A stretch of DNA of 11,748 nt from Chamaesiphon sp. (GTDB lineage: Bacteria; Cyanobacteriota; Cyanobacteriia; Cyanobacteriales; Chamaesiphonaceae). Below the pieces are notes generated by a model, which did no database searches, was not told the DNA's origin, and saw only the letters and a program-made list of their open reading frames with translations. The translations under genes and the position numbers were made by a program. The stretch lies in the NCBI GenBank assembly GCA_026785875.1, contig JAJAZF010000387.1, positions 1-11,748 of the forward strand. Direction: 5' to 3'. Shown here piece by piece: positions 1-7,164 of the stretch. The first letter of the stretch is position 1, and the number at the start of each line of letters is the position of its first letter.

Positions 1-1
1 A

Positions 2-283
2 GATACGATTGAAATATCCTCTCGCTATTGGGTTAGACCGCTGGTACTTGCCAGATCCAACCCCGAAATTCAATTAGAATTCTTGCACGACCTGCGCGAC
101 GCAGCTCAACTAATTTTACCGATCGATCTTTTTCGTGATGCTTTAGATACAGAAGTTTTACCGCTAATTTCTGAATTATTTCATCCAACTAAAGATACCA
201 CCCGATCGGCGAATGCTCAAAAAGTACTATATCAATTCATCGCCGATCTTTATTTAGTGTCACAAGCGCAAAGCAAATCCTAA
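2..283 (+). CDS. C-terminal end of an unrecognised protein (5' truncated by the window edge)
   Basis: The frame is open from base 2 to a TAA at 281-283 and gives the last 93 residues of a protein that starts outside the window. An internal TTG at 83 could act as a start, but the frame stays open and protein-like before it (DTIEISSRYWVRPLVL...), so I treat it as a partial gene. The visible part is soluble and probably mostly helical, with no transmembrane segment and no catalytic motif I recognise. It ends with a hydrophobic helix (YQFIADLYLV) and a polar tail. Its stop overlaps the stop of the convergent cobO by four bases, so the two genes share a 3' end. I do not recognise the family and assign no function. 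Confidence 0.7.
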   Translation, partial: DTIEISSRYWVRPLVLARSNPEIQLEFLHDLRDAAQLILPIDLFRDALDTEVLPLISELFHPTKDTTRSANAQKVLYQFIADLYLVSQAQSKS

Positions 284-900
284 AATTCAATTCCAGCTTG
301 TGCTTTGACTCCTTGCTCGCGGAAGGGATGCTTAATCATCGTCATTTCTGTGACGAGATCGGCAACATCGATTAAACTTTGGGGTGCGCCTCTACCCGTC
401 AGAATTACGTGAGATAATTCGGGTTTTTGAGCTAATCCAGCAATTACTGCTTCTGGACTAAGATAGCCCAACTTGAGGGCGATATTGATCTCATCTAATA
501 ATACTAATTGATAGTTGGGATCGATAATATAACTCAAGGCTTGCTCCCAAGCACGTTCGGCTGTGGCAATATCTCGATCGCGATCCTGAGTATCCCAAGT
601 GAAACCTTCCCCCATCGCCTGGAATACTAATTGGTCGCCAAAGCGTTCTAGAACAGCTTTCTCGGCTGGTTCCCAGGCACCTTTGATGAATTGGACGATC
701 GCGACTCGATAGCCATGTCCGAGCGACCGTAGCACCATCCCCAGCGCAGCGGTAGTTTTGCCTTTCCCCGTCCCTGTATTGACGATAATCAAGCCTTTTT
801 TGTCGATCGAGCGATCGATCCGCTCGGCTTGCACTTGTTGCCGACGCTGCATTTTCTGCTTATATTGTTCGTCAGTAAGATTTGATTCTGATTGTGTCAT
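280..900 (-). CDS. cobO: Corrinoid adenosyltransferase CobO/CobA/BtuR (EC 2.5.1.17)
   Basis: This cytoplasmic enzyme moves the 5'-deoxyadenosyl group of ATP onto the cobalt of reduced corrinoids (cob(I)yrinate diamide, cobinamide or cobalamin) in adenosylcobalamin synthesis and salvage. With the ATG at 900 it has 206 residues, the usual family length. Visible landmarks are the family's P-loop GTGKGKTTAALG (from residue 43), GEGFTW (97-102), a Walker B-like LVLLDEIN (132-139), ILTGRGAP (166-173) and the typical C-terminus with KHPF (190-193) and AQAGIEF. The frame stays open to a possible ATG at 954, adding 18 residues (MPKLDRLYTF...), but family members usually begin with a polar, charged helix like MTQSESNLTDEQYKQK, so 900 is preferred. 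No clear Shine-Dalgarno precedes either start. No other cobalamin genes are adjacent. No cobalamin riboswitch is visible in the short leader. The P-loop and C-terminus make the identification secure. Confidence 0.95.
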   Translation of the reverse strand: MTQSESNLTDEQYKQKMQRRQQVQAERIDRSIDKKGLIIVNTGTGKGKTTAALGMVLRSLGHGYRVAIVQFIKGAWEPAEKAVLERFGDQLVFQAMGEGFTWDTQDRDRDIATAERAWEQALSYIIDPNYQLVLLDEINIALKLGYLSPEAVIAGLAQKPELSHVILTGRGAPQSLIDVADLVTEMTMIKHPFREQGVKAQAGIEF

Positions 901-931
901 TTTGGGGTAACAGGATAGGGGATTGAAAGTG

Positions 932-937
932 TATAAT
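932..937 (+). promoter_or_regulatory. Possible -10 box for the DUF2227 gene
   Basis: A perfect TATAAT lies 64 bases before the TTG start at 1002. I see no convincing -35 box at 16-18 bp upstream, and it is not a TGn extended -10. This is therefore only a candidate, of the -10-only kind that is common in cyanobacteria. Confidence 0.3.
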
Positions 938-959
938 CGATCTAGTTTTGGCACTTATA

Positions 960-987
960 TTTATAACTGTCAACTGTCAACTGTCAA
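960..987 (-). promoter_or_regulatory. Candidate sigma-70 type promoter of cobO, with its -35 box inside a heptamer array
   Basis: On the minus strand there is a perfect -35 hexamer TTGACA (plus-strand 982-987). After a 16-bp spacer comes TATAAA (960-965), which matches five of six bases of the -10 consensus. Transcription would start near 953 and leave a leader of about 50 nt before the cobO ATG at 900. The -35 box is one of four identical TTGACA copies in the tandem heptamer array, and only this copy has near-optimal spacing. The boxes are seen directly; promoter activity is inferred. Confidence 0.5.
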
Positions 988-997
988 CTGTCAACTG
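965..997. repeat. Short tandem heptamer array (AACTGTC)4.7
   Basis: Four perfect copies of AACTGTC (965-992) are followed by a partial copy AACTG (993-997). Read on the minus strand the unit is TTGACAG. Short tandemly repeated heptamers of this type are well known between genes of filamentous and other cyanobacteria. Here the array fills nearly the whole gap between the cobO promoter -10 and the start codon of the divergent DUF2227 gene. Confidence 0.95.
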
Positions 998-1001
998 AAT
1001 T

Positions 1002-1679
1002 TTGCCATCTGGACGTACACACGATCGAGTGACTCTGTGGAGTTTACCTATAATTGCGGGAGGGACACTGTTTACGACTTCCCGTGCAGACTTAGCCTTT
1101 TGGGTGTCGAGTGGGTTTCTATTTAGTGGGTTGATTTTTGGCCCCGATTTAGATTTATACTCCTTTCATTACAAACGCTGGGGTAAATTGCGGTGGTTGT
1201 GGCGACCGTATCAGAAAGCAATTAAACATCGATCGATCTGGTCGCACGGGCCGATAATTGGCACGATCGGACGGATATTATATTTAAGTTTATGGTTGGG
1301 ACTGGTAGGTTTATTTTATTTAGGTGTAGCACAGTTAGCTGGTGCTAAAACCTATGCCGGACAACAGTTAATCGGGATCTTGCACCACTCGATCGAGAGT
1401 AACTTTCCTGTATATGTCGCTCTCTTCTGCGGTTTAGAATTGGGTGCAATGAGTCACTATAGTAGTGATTGGTTGGTATCGACATATAAGCGATTCACCA
1501 AAGGCAAAACCACTTGTGGTGAGCGTAGTCGAACTACGCCAATATCATTAAAAAATCTGTGGCATCGTCATCCTAAATCGCAAGTACCATCTAAGCAAAA
1601 AAAATTGCCCGTTGAACAGAGACGCAGAGGGCGCAGAGGGGGAAGAGAACGCAGAGAGGGGACTAGGGGGGATCGATAA
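1002..1679 (+). CDS. DUF2227-family membrane metal-binding protein, TTG start
   Basis: The protein has 225 residues and resembles the cyanobacterial DUF2227 'metal-binding protein' family. That family is related in pattern to the YdjM/DUF457 membrane-bound metal-dependent hydrolases. Substrate and reaction are unknown. Likely metal ligands are H7-D8 at the N-terminus, GPDLD (47-51), HRSIWSHG (76-83) and SHYSSDW (151-157). Hydrophobic stretches at about 12-27, 31-49, 92-115 and 136-150 suggest a membrane protein. The start is TTG: an in-frame TGA lies at 996-998 and only ATT separates it from TTG, while the product start MPSGRTHDR fits the family. No Shine-Dalgarno is visible because the heptamer array occupies that position. 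From about residue 168 the sequence stops looking like the family. Residues 170-180 are encoded by palindromic repeats and residues 207-225 are an Arg/Gly-rich tail encoded by a repeat arm, so the true domain probably ends near 168. The gene converges on the CheA gene. Family confidence is good, function is not known. Confidence 0.85.
   Translation: MPSGRTHDRVTLWSLPIIAGGTLFTTSRADLAFWVSSGFLFSGLIFGPDLDLYSFHYKRWGKLRWLWRPYQKAIKHRSIWSHGPIIGTIGRILYLSLWLGLVGLFYLGVAQLAGAKTYAGQQLIGILHHSIESNFPVYVALFCGLELGAMSHYSSDWLVSTYKRFTKGKTTCGERSRTTPISLKNLWHRHPKSQVPSKQKKLPVEQRRRGRRGGRERREGTRGDR
1509..1539. repeat. Two adjacent palindromes inside the DUF2227 gene
   Basis: ACCACTTGTGGT (1509-1520) is a perfect palindrome. 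It is followed by GCGTAGT-CGA-ACTACGC (1523-1539), a perfect 7-bp stem with a 3-base loop. The second resembles a dispersed repeat that I recall from many cyanobacterial genomes. Both lie in the coding frame, after the conserved part of the protein, and are translated as residues 170-180. They look like an inserted repeat tolerated in a C-terminal tail. Confidence 0.75.
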
Positions 1680-1736
1680 GCAGAAATCCTCACCAATCAA
1701 CTCTCTGCGTTCTCCTTTATCTCTGCGCCCTCCGCG
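1621..1736. repeat. Long imperfect inverted repeat between convergent genes, possible bidirectional terminator
   Basis: The left arm (1621-1658) is built of CGCAGAG words and the right arm (1701-1736) is its near reverse complement. There are two perfect blocks: 14 bp (1645-1658 with 1701-1714) and 12 bp (1627-1638 with 1721-1732). The loop is about 42 nt. The left arm lies within the DUF2227 reading frame and the right arm ends at the base before the CheA stop codon. No T-run follows in either direction, so it is not a typical intrinsic terminator. It could still act as a stabilising or transcription-attenuating hairpin for both convergent messages. Confidence 0.8.
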
Positions 1737-4700
1737 CTAAACGATCTCCAATACCTCCCCTTCAATCATCCGTTTGGCGGCATCGAGTAGAGCTTCTTCC
1801 AGGTATGGTTTGATAAAGTAGCCACTAGCACCGAGTTGGGAGGCGATCTGACGGTGACGATCGCTACCGCGTGAAGTCAGCATCGCGATCGGTATTTTGA
1901 TTAGGGCGGGATCTTTCTGGATGCGGGAGAGGAATTCTAGCCCATCCATCCGAGGCATCTCAATATCACAGAAGACGATATCGCAGGGTAGACCAGCTCT
2001 GAGCTTGTCCCAGGCTTCCTGACCATCGCGAGCCTGTTCGACACGGTAGCCAGCCCGTTTGAAGGTCAATGAGAGCAATTCTCGGACGGTGATGGAATCA
2101 TCTACGATCAGTACCATTGATTCGCGGACTTCGACAGTGGGAACTGTCATCTGAGATGTCCATTCAGTCGAAACCTGACGAGAGAGCGTACCTTGGGCGA
2201 GGGCGATCAATTCCATCACATCAACGATCGGAATGATTCTACCATCCCCCATTACTGTGGCTCCAGCAATCCCCAGTGGTTTGGACGCTGGGCCTTGCAA
2301 GGGTTTGATGACGATTTCTTGGTCGCCAGTGATTTTGTCTACTTGAACGGCGGTGAGATTGCCATCGCTGCGGAGGATCAGGATTGAAACCAGATCGCTA
2401 TCATCTTCATTGGTGCTATAAAAGTTGTTGCGAGCTAGTGGACGATTGAATTCCAGTAAATCAGATAGCGGTGTAAAGGGCATCAGTTCATCGCGCCAGA
2501 AAATACACTGTTTACCCTCACTATTCATCTGGATCTTTTTGGGGCTGACATCTTGAGTATCTTCAATCCCGTCCATTGGAAAGGCGATATTACGCTTGTT
2601 ATTGACAGCGATCAAAGCTTTGGCGATACTGAGTGCCAGTGGTAGCCGGATTGTGAAAGTAGTACCCACTCCGAGTTGAGATTCGGTGGTAATAGTTCCC
2701 CGAATTTCGGTAATACTAGTCCGCACAACGTCCATTCCTACGCCGCGTCCTGATAATTCATCAGCTTTATCTTTAGTGGAGAAGCTAGGTAAGAAGAGGA
2801 GATCGTAAGCTTCTGTCTTAGACATTGTTGCCGCTTGTTGGGCGGTAATAATTCCCTTTTGGATCGCTTTGGCTTTAACTCGTTGGGTATCGATGCCCGC
2901 GCCATCATCTGAAATTGAGATAATGGTTTGGTTCCCTTGGTGGATGGCGCGAATCGTAATTTTGCCTTCGCTGGATTTGCCGACAGCCAGTCTAGTTTCT
3001 GTCGATTCAATCCCGTGAGCGATCGCGTTATTCACCATGTGAATTAACGGATCGGCGAGACTTTCGAGAATTACTTTATCGATGAGAGTATCGCGTCCTT
3101 CGACGCTCAGTTCGATTTGCTTGCCATATTTAAGACCATTATCTCGAACGCCACGCTGTAGCCTGTCGGCTGTCTGAGCAAAGGGCAACATTCGCGATTT
3201 GGTCAAATCTTCTTGCAGTTGTCCGGTGATCTGTCTGAGGGTACGGGTGACTTCGGTACTACCATCGACGACGAATTCAATATCCGCAGTGGACTCGCGC
3301 ACCCGTACCGTCAACTCGATCATTTTTTGGGATAGCAAGTGAATGGGGGTAAATCGATCCATCTCTAGCGGATCGTATTCGATCGATGTACCAGTGGCGG
3401 ATACATCTTCACTGCCCAGTTGAGGATTTAGCGCGGGTTTAGATTGCTGACGACTGGCGACAAGGGAATTTTCCATCAACGATCGCTCGTAGAGATCCTG
3501 CATCCGCTTACCGACTTCATTGAGCTTTTGGACTTCGGAGAGCAGTTTTTCGACAAACTGGCGCATCCGATTTTGATCTTGCTCTAATGTATTCCGGTTG
3601 ACTACTAGTTCCCCGACTAAGTTATTGAGGTTGTTTAGATGTCTGACTGACACCCGCATCGTTTGCTCGAATGTTCGGGATTGTTTCGCTCGTCGATCTG
3701 GGGGCTTCTGGGCGGTATTGGGTGCGGGTGGATTGACGCTCGGTAGTGTCTCCAACGATCGATTCACTGTTTCTGTGAGTGAGTCCCCTAGGATGTCGTC
3801 CAGATTGGCGGCTAGCTCGGTTGTTGGTACCGCTGTCATCAGCGCGTCGAGATCGTCAAATTCTAGCCCTGCGCCAGTTAGGGCGGCATCAGCACCGCTG
3901 GCAACACCTAGGAGTGCATCTAAATCGACGGCATCTGTCAGGTTCGATCCAACCTGGATCGATATATTGCCAAAATCGATAGATTCATCACTGGGGACGG
4001 CACTAAGTCCATCAAAGTTGAAATCTAAATCTGCAAAATCATCACTAACAGATGATTCCAAACCTAAATCGTCGATGCTAAAAATATCTAGATTAAAATC
4101 GCTCGGATCGTTATTAGTAGGTGAACCCGTCTCTACTAGTCGATTTTCAATTAGATCTACCTCAACATCCAGCATATTGAGGTTTGATGGCACGGAATCT
4201 GGTAGTGTTGCACTAGTGATGCTAGCTGAATCTAGTTCGATTTCATTGAGAAAATTTCGATCTAATCCTCCGAAATCATCACTAGCAAATAGATTGAGAT
4301 CTGACCGATCGGAACTAAGGAAGTCTAGATCTAAGTCTGCAAAATTATTGTCATTTTGAAGCTCGAAATCTAAATCTAAGTCTGCAAAATTACGCTCGAT
4401 CTCAGAGTTGATTTCTAGATCGCTAATGATCGAAGGATTGAGATCTGATTCTCCTATTCGATCGAGTGTCGCGCTGATTTCTAATTCGCTAATACCAAGC
4501 GGCTTGAGTTCTAATTCTAGTTCGCCATCGAGTGCTGAATCGAACTCTAAATCACCAGTACCTACCAGATTAAGATCTAAACCTAACAAATCGCGATCGA
4601 ATGGAAAGCTGACATCTAAATTACTGGTATTAAGAGGATTGGGGTTTAATTCTCCGTTGCGATCGAGTAAATAATTTAGGTCTGAATTGCTAGGATTAAG

Positions 4701-7052
4701 ATCTAATTCTTCTAGATCGCGATCGAGTGACGAATTGATTTCTCGATCGCTAATACCAAGCGGATTGAGATCTAATTCTACGCCCAATGAAGAATTGGCA
4801 TCTGAATTACTATTGTTAAAATTGAGATCTAGATCTAATAAATTGCGATCGAGTGACGAATTGATTTCTAGGTCGCTCATACCAAGCGGATTGAGATCTA
4901 ACTCTTCTAGATTGCCATCGATCGCACCGATATCTAAATCATTAGTGTCAAAAGAACTGAAATCTAAATCCATCAAATCACGATCGACAGTGGAGCCGAG
5001 ATTTAAATCGTTACTGCTAAAACTAAACTCTAAGTCCATCAAATCACGATCGATCGCACTTAGTTCTGAATCATTACTGCCAAAACTAAACTCTAATTCT
5101 GTAAAGTCTTCGCCCACAGCAGGGTTTATCCTTGCGCCACTAATACCGAGCGGATTGATATCTAATCCTGCAAAATCATCGCCGCTCGATAAATCGCCAA
5201 CTGGCTGACTACTACTGAGAATATCTAACTGCAAATCGTCGAAATCATCAACTCGATCCTGTTCGATTGAGTTATCGAGCCAGCTTATTGATGTAGGGGG
5301 AGTTGGAGCATCAGCGATCGCCAGTTCTGGTTTACTACTAGTTAATTCTTCCAACCAGAGTAGATCTAAAGTCGCTGCGGCAATCTCATTAGTTACCTGA
5401 GGAATCTCGATTCCCCTCTGGAGAGGCTCCGCGATCGATTCAATCTGAGTCTCCTCTGGGGCTGCGGATCGGATTGTCTGAGCTGGTAGCAATCCATTCA
5501 AGTCCAAATCATTACCAGTCGCCTCAGCAATTGATGCCACTGGGGGGACTACTTGACTAGATAGCGGTGACTCCTCTAATTGCTCCCAATTTTCAGGTGG
5601 TGCGATCGTCGGAAATAGTCCGCTGATGGGAGGATCTAAACTAAAAGCTGGTGCAGGGACATCTAATTCTAAAGCTGCACCTAAATCGGGTTGAAATTGG
5701 TAATCCCCAAGATCGAGCGAATCTAGATCTGCATATGGAGGTTGGGGGGGTGATAATTGAGGATCGAGCCAGAAATTGGCAATTTCTAGATCGTCGATGC
5801 CGTCAAGATCGGGAGTATAAAATGTTTCCTCATCATATTCACTTACCTCTACTCGTCGATTGTCGCCGCTAACGTTGACTTGCTCGATTGCCAGCGCAAG
5901 ATCTGGAGCGGGATCGACATTTGGTGGAGAAACTGGTTCAAAGATTTGTGAGGAAGATGTAGCTGTGACTGTCTCACCCAGAGCTAGTAAGGGTTCACCA
6001 GCAAGGAAATCATCATCCTGCATCCACATCCCCTCAGTGGGGATCTCATCGCTGAGTGGGTTCATAAACTCGTTCAATTCCATCGCATCTGGAGCGAATT
6101 CTACATTTGGGAGCGCAAACAAACCTGCTAAATTGTCAGGGCGATCGAAGTTAATGGGTTCTAATCGATCGCTAATGGCTAATAAATCGGGGAGTTTTTG
6201 GCTGGGAGCTTGAACGATATTGTTACCAGCAAATAGATCGCCACTGAAGATCCGATTTTGATAATCGATCGCCGCTTCTAGATCGGGTGTGATCCCGATG
6301 TCTTGATGACGATGAGCCACGATCAGAATTTGCGCTTGTTTGACAGCGATACTAATGCTTTCACCGAGTTGGGGGAGAAAATTAGCCGGATTGGCGATCG
6401 CCAATCGACAAGCTGTAAACAGATTTGTCCATTCTAGGAAGTCAAAATTTTCGCCCAGATTCCCCAATTTTTGACAAATTTGCTGGATTTGGGTGCGGAT
6501 TTCTGGTCGATCTGGCTGTAAGCACAGATCGATGATTTCAGCTAATTTACGAGTAACATATTCTCCGAAAACCTGTTCTACCGCCGGATCTTGAGTCCGA
6601 TCTCGTTCGCGGATGACTGGTACTGTTGGATTTGCAGTAGCGAGTAAGTCTTGGAGATAGGCTCGGAGTTGGGCAAATACCGGATCGCCAATCGGATCGG
6701 CAGCAGCCGGATCTAGGCGGTAAGGATCGCTAGATTGCCGCACGCGTTCGATCCCTGCTTTTAAAAAACTAAAGCTTGCTAAAAATAGCATTTGGAGGTG
6801 CTTATCTACCTCAATTTGGGGCTGTTCTTTGAGTAGTTTGAAGTTGGCTTCAAATTGGTTGCCAATTTGTTGAACTTCATGCAGCCCCAGCATAGCAGCA
6901 CTACCTTTGATCGAATGTGCCGCTCGAAACAGTTCGCGAATCATCGTCGGCTGTCTGACTGTTTCTGGCAGTTTGCGTAAGCCTTGCTCGATCGTGTTTA
7001 AGTGTTCGTTAGCTTCTTCTAAAAAGTATCCCAGGATGCGATCGTGTTCCAT
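1737..7052 (-). CDS. pilL: CheA-type hybrid histidine kinase with C-terminal receiver (PilL/HmpE type)
   Basis: This is the central kinase of the pilus-taxis system. It autophosphorylates and passes phosphate to PilH and to its own receiver. The 1771 residues contain an Hpt (about 5-108, phosphorylated His46 in AAHSIKGSAAMLG), then a helical segment (about 150-275) of uncertain type. A very long acidic linker runs from about 280 to 1120, with degenerate tandem units at about 626-941. The CheA dimerisation region starts at about 1132. The ATPase has its N-box at 1340-1350 (VNNAIAHGIES), G1 DDGAGID near 1381 and G2 GRGVGMD near 1434. A CheW-like domain (about 1445-1625) couples to the receptor. 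The receiver (1645-1771) has acidic residues D1651/D1652, phosphoacceptor D1696, T1726 and K1748. All key residues are intact. The linker makes it much longer than the chemotaxis CheA of E. coli (654 residues). No Shine-Dalgarno is seen; a C-rich repeat precedes the ATG on the message. It is the last gene of the operon. The choice of PilL/HmpE over other cyanobacterial CheA paralogues rests on gene order and is moderately sure. Confidence 0.93.
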   Translation of the reverse strand: MEHDRILGYFLEEANEHLNTIEQGLRKLPETVRQPTMIRELFRAAHSIKGSAAMLGLHEVQQIGNQFEANFKLLKEQPQIEVDKHLQMLFLASFSFLKAGIERVRQSSDPYRLDPAAADPIGDPVFAQLRAYLQDLLATANPTVPVIRERDRTQDPAVEQVFGEYVTRKLAEIIDLCLQPDRPEIRTQIQQICQKLGNLGENFDFLEWTNLFTACRLAIANPANFLPQLGESISIAVKQAQILIVAHRHQDIGITPDLEAAIDYQNRIFSGDLFAGNNIVQAPSQKLPDLLAISDRLEPINFDRPDNLAGLFALPNVEFAPDAMELNEFMNPLSDEIPTEGMWMQDDDFLAGEPLLALGETVTATSSSQIFEPVSPPNVDPAPDLALAIEQVNVSGDNRRVEVSEYDEETFYTPDLDGIDDLEIANFWLDPQLSPPQPPYADLDSLDLGDYQFQPDLGAALELDVPAPAFSLDPPISGLFPTIAPPENWEQLEESPLSSQVVPPVASIAEATGNDLDLNGLLPAQTIRSAAPEETQIESIAEPLQRGIEIPQVTNEIAAATLDLLWLEELTSSKPELAIADAPTPPTSISWLDNSIEQDRVDDFDDLQLDILSSSQPVGDLSSGDDFAGLDINPLGISGARINPAVGEDFTELEFSFGSNDSELSAIDRDLMDLEFSFSSNDLNLGSTVDRDLMDLDFSSFDTNDLDIGAIDGNLEELDLNPLGMSDLEINSSLDRNLLDLDLNFNNSNSDANSSLGVELDLNPLGISDREINSSLDRDLEELDLNPSNSDLNYLLDRNGELNPNPLNTSNLDVSFPFDRDLLGLDLNLVGTGDLEFDSALDGELELELKPLGISELEISATLDRIGESDLNPSIISDLEINSEIERNFADLDLDFELQNDNNFADLDLDFLSSDRSDLNLFASDDFGGLDRNFLNEIELDSASITSATLPDSVPSNLNMLDVEVDLIENRLVETGSPTNNDPSDFNLDIFSIDDLGLESSVSDDFADLDFNFDGLSAVPSDESIDFGNISIQVGSNLTDAVDLDALLGVASGADAALTGAGLEFDDLDALMTAVPTTELAANLDDILGDSLTETVNRSLETLPSVNPPAPNTAQKPPDRRAKQSRTFEQTMRVSVRHLNNLNNLVGELVVNRNTLEQDQNRMRQFVEKLLSEVQKLNEVGKRMQDLYERSLMENSLVASRQQSKPALNPQLGSEDVSATGTSIEYDPLEMDRFTPIHLLSQKMIELTVRVRESTADIEFVVDGSTEVTRTLRQITGQLQEDLTKSRMLPFAQTADRLQRGVRDNGLKYGKQIELSVEGRDTLIDKVILESLADPLIHMVNNAIAHGIESTETRLAVGKSSEGKITIRAIHQGNQTIISISDDGAGIDTQRVKAKAIQKGIITAQQAATMSKTEAYDLLFLPSFSTKDKADELSGRGVGMDVVRTSITEIRGTITTESQLGVGTTFTIRLPLALSIAKALIAVNNKRNIAFPMDGIEDTQDVSPKKIQMNSEGKQCIFWRDELMPFTPLSDLLEFNRPLARNNFYSTNEDDSDLVSILILRSDGNLTAVQVDKITGDQEIVIKPLQGPASKPLGIAGATVMGDGRIIPIVDVMELIALAQGTLSRQVSTEWTSQMTVPTVEVRESMVLIVDDSITVRELLSLTFKRAGYRVEQARDGQEAWDKLRAGLPCDIVFCDIEMPRMDGLEFLSRIQKDPALIKIPIAMLTSRGSDRHRQIASQLGASGYFIKPYLEEALLDAAKRMIEGEVLEIV
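4230..5178 (-). repeat. Degenerate ~22-residue tandem repeats in the CheA linker
   Basis: About 15 units of 20-23 residues follow each other (protein residues about 626-941). They have a loose consensus of L-x-x-LDLNPLGISDLEINSSLDRD. Leu/Ile/Phe alternate with Asp/Glu/Asn/Ser. The best-preserved units contain NPLGIS or NPLGMS, and most end in LDRD, LDRN or a variant. The DNA is correspondingly rich in AGATCTAA and GCGATCGAGT words. Composition suggests a flexible, highly acidic, disordered or solenoid-like spacer. No known repeat family is recognised. Confidence 0.8.
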
Positions 7053-7164
7053 AACTAGGGGGTAGGGGTAGGGGTGAGGTGTTAGGGATGGGGGGTAGTT
7101 AGATGTTAGGGATCGGGTATTTAGTGATGGGGATTAGATTAAAGCCTAAAGCCTAGAGCCTAAA
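7053..7164. repeat. Repeat-filled spacer between the MCP and CheA genes
   Basis: Next to the CheA start, the plus strand carries GGGGTA-type units (7059-7076) and further runs of three to six G up to 7095. Next to the MCP stop lies a heptamer array AAAGCCT-AAAGCCT-AGAGCCT (7141-7161). Both resemble cyanobacterial short tandem repeats. The G-runs could form a G-quadruplex on the plus strand, which is the template strand of the operon. No promoter or Shine-Dalgarno is evident for the CheA gene, so it is probably co-transcribed with the MCP gene. Confidence 0.75.

Noticed and set aside
901..954. Extended N-terminus of CobO from the ATG at 954
   Set aside because: The 18 extra residues do not look like the family's N-terminus, and this start would fall at or before the predicted transcription start.
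901..1001. Cobalamin riboswitch upstream of cobO
   Set aside because: The leader is only about 50 nt and I see no B12-box-like motif. There is no space for the known riboswitch fold.
923..1126. Plus-strand 67-codon frame across the heptamer array
   Set aside because: It overlaps the DUF2227 gene in another frame and consists partly of translated heptamer repeats (CQLSTVNCQL).
3598..5208. Long plus-strand open frames (253, 88 and 173 codons) opposite the CheA linker
   Set aside because: They are Ser/Arg/Lys-rich mirror images of the acidic repeat region, without domain or ribosome-binding evidence. The repetitive low-stop composition of the CheA coding strand explains them.
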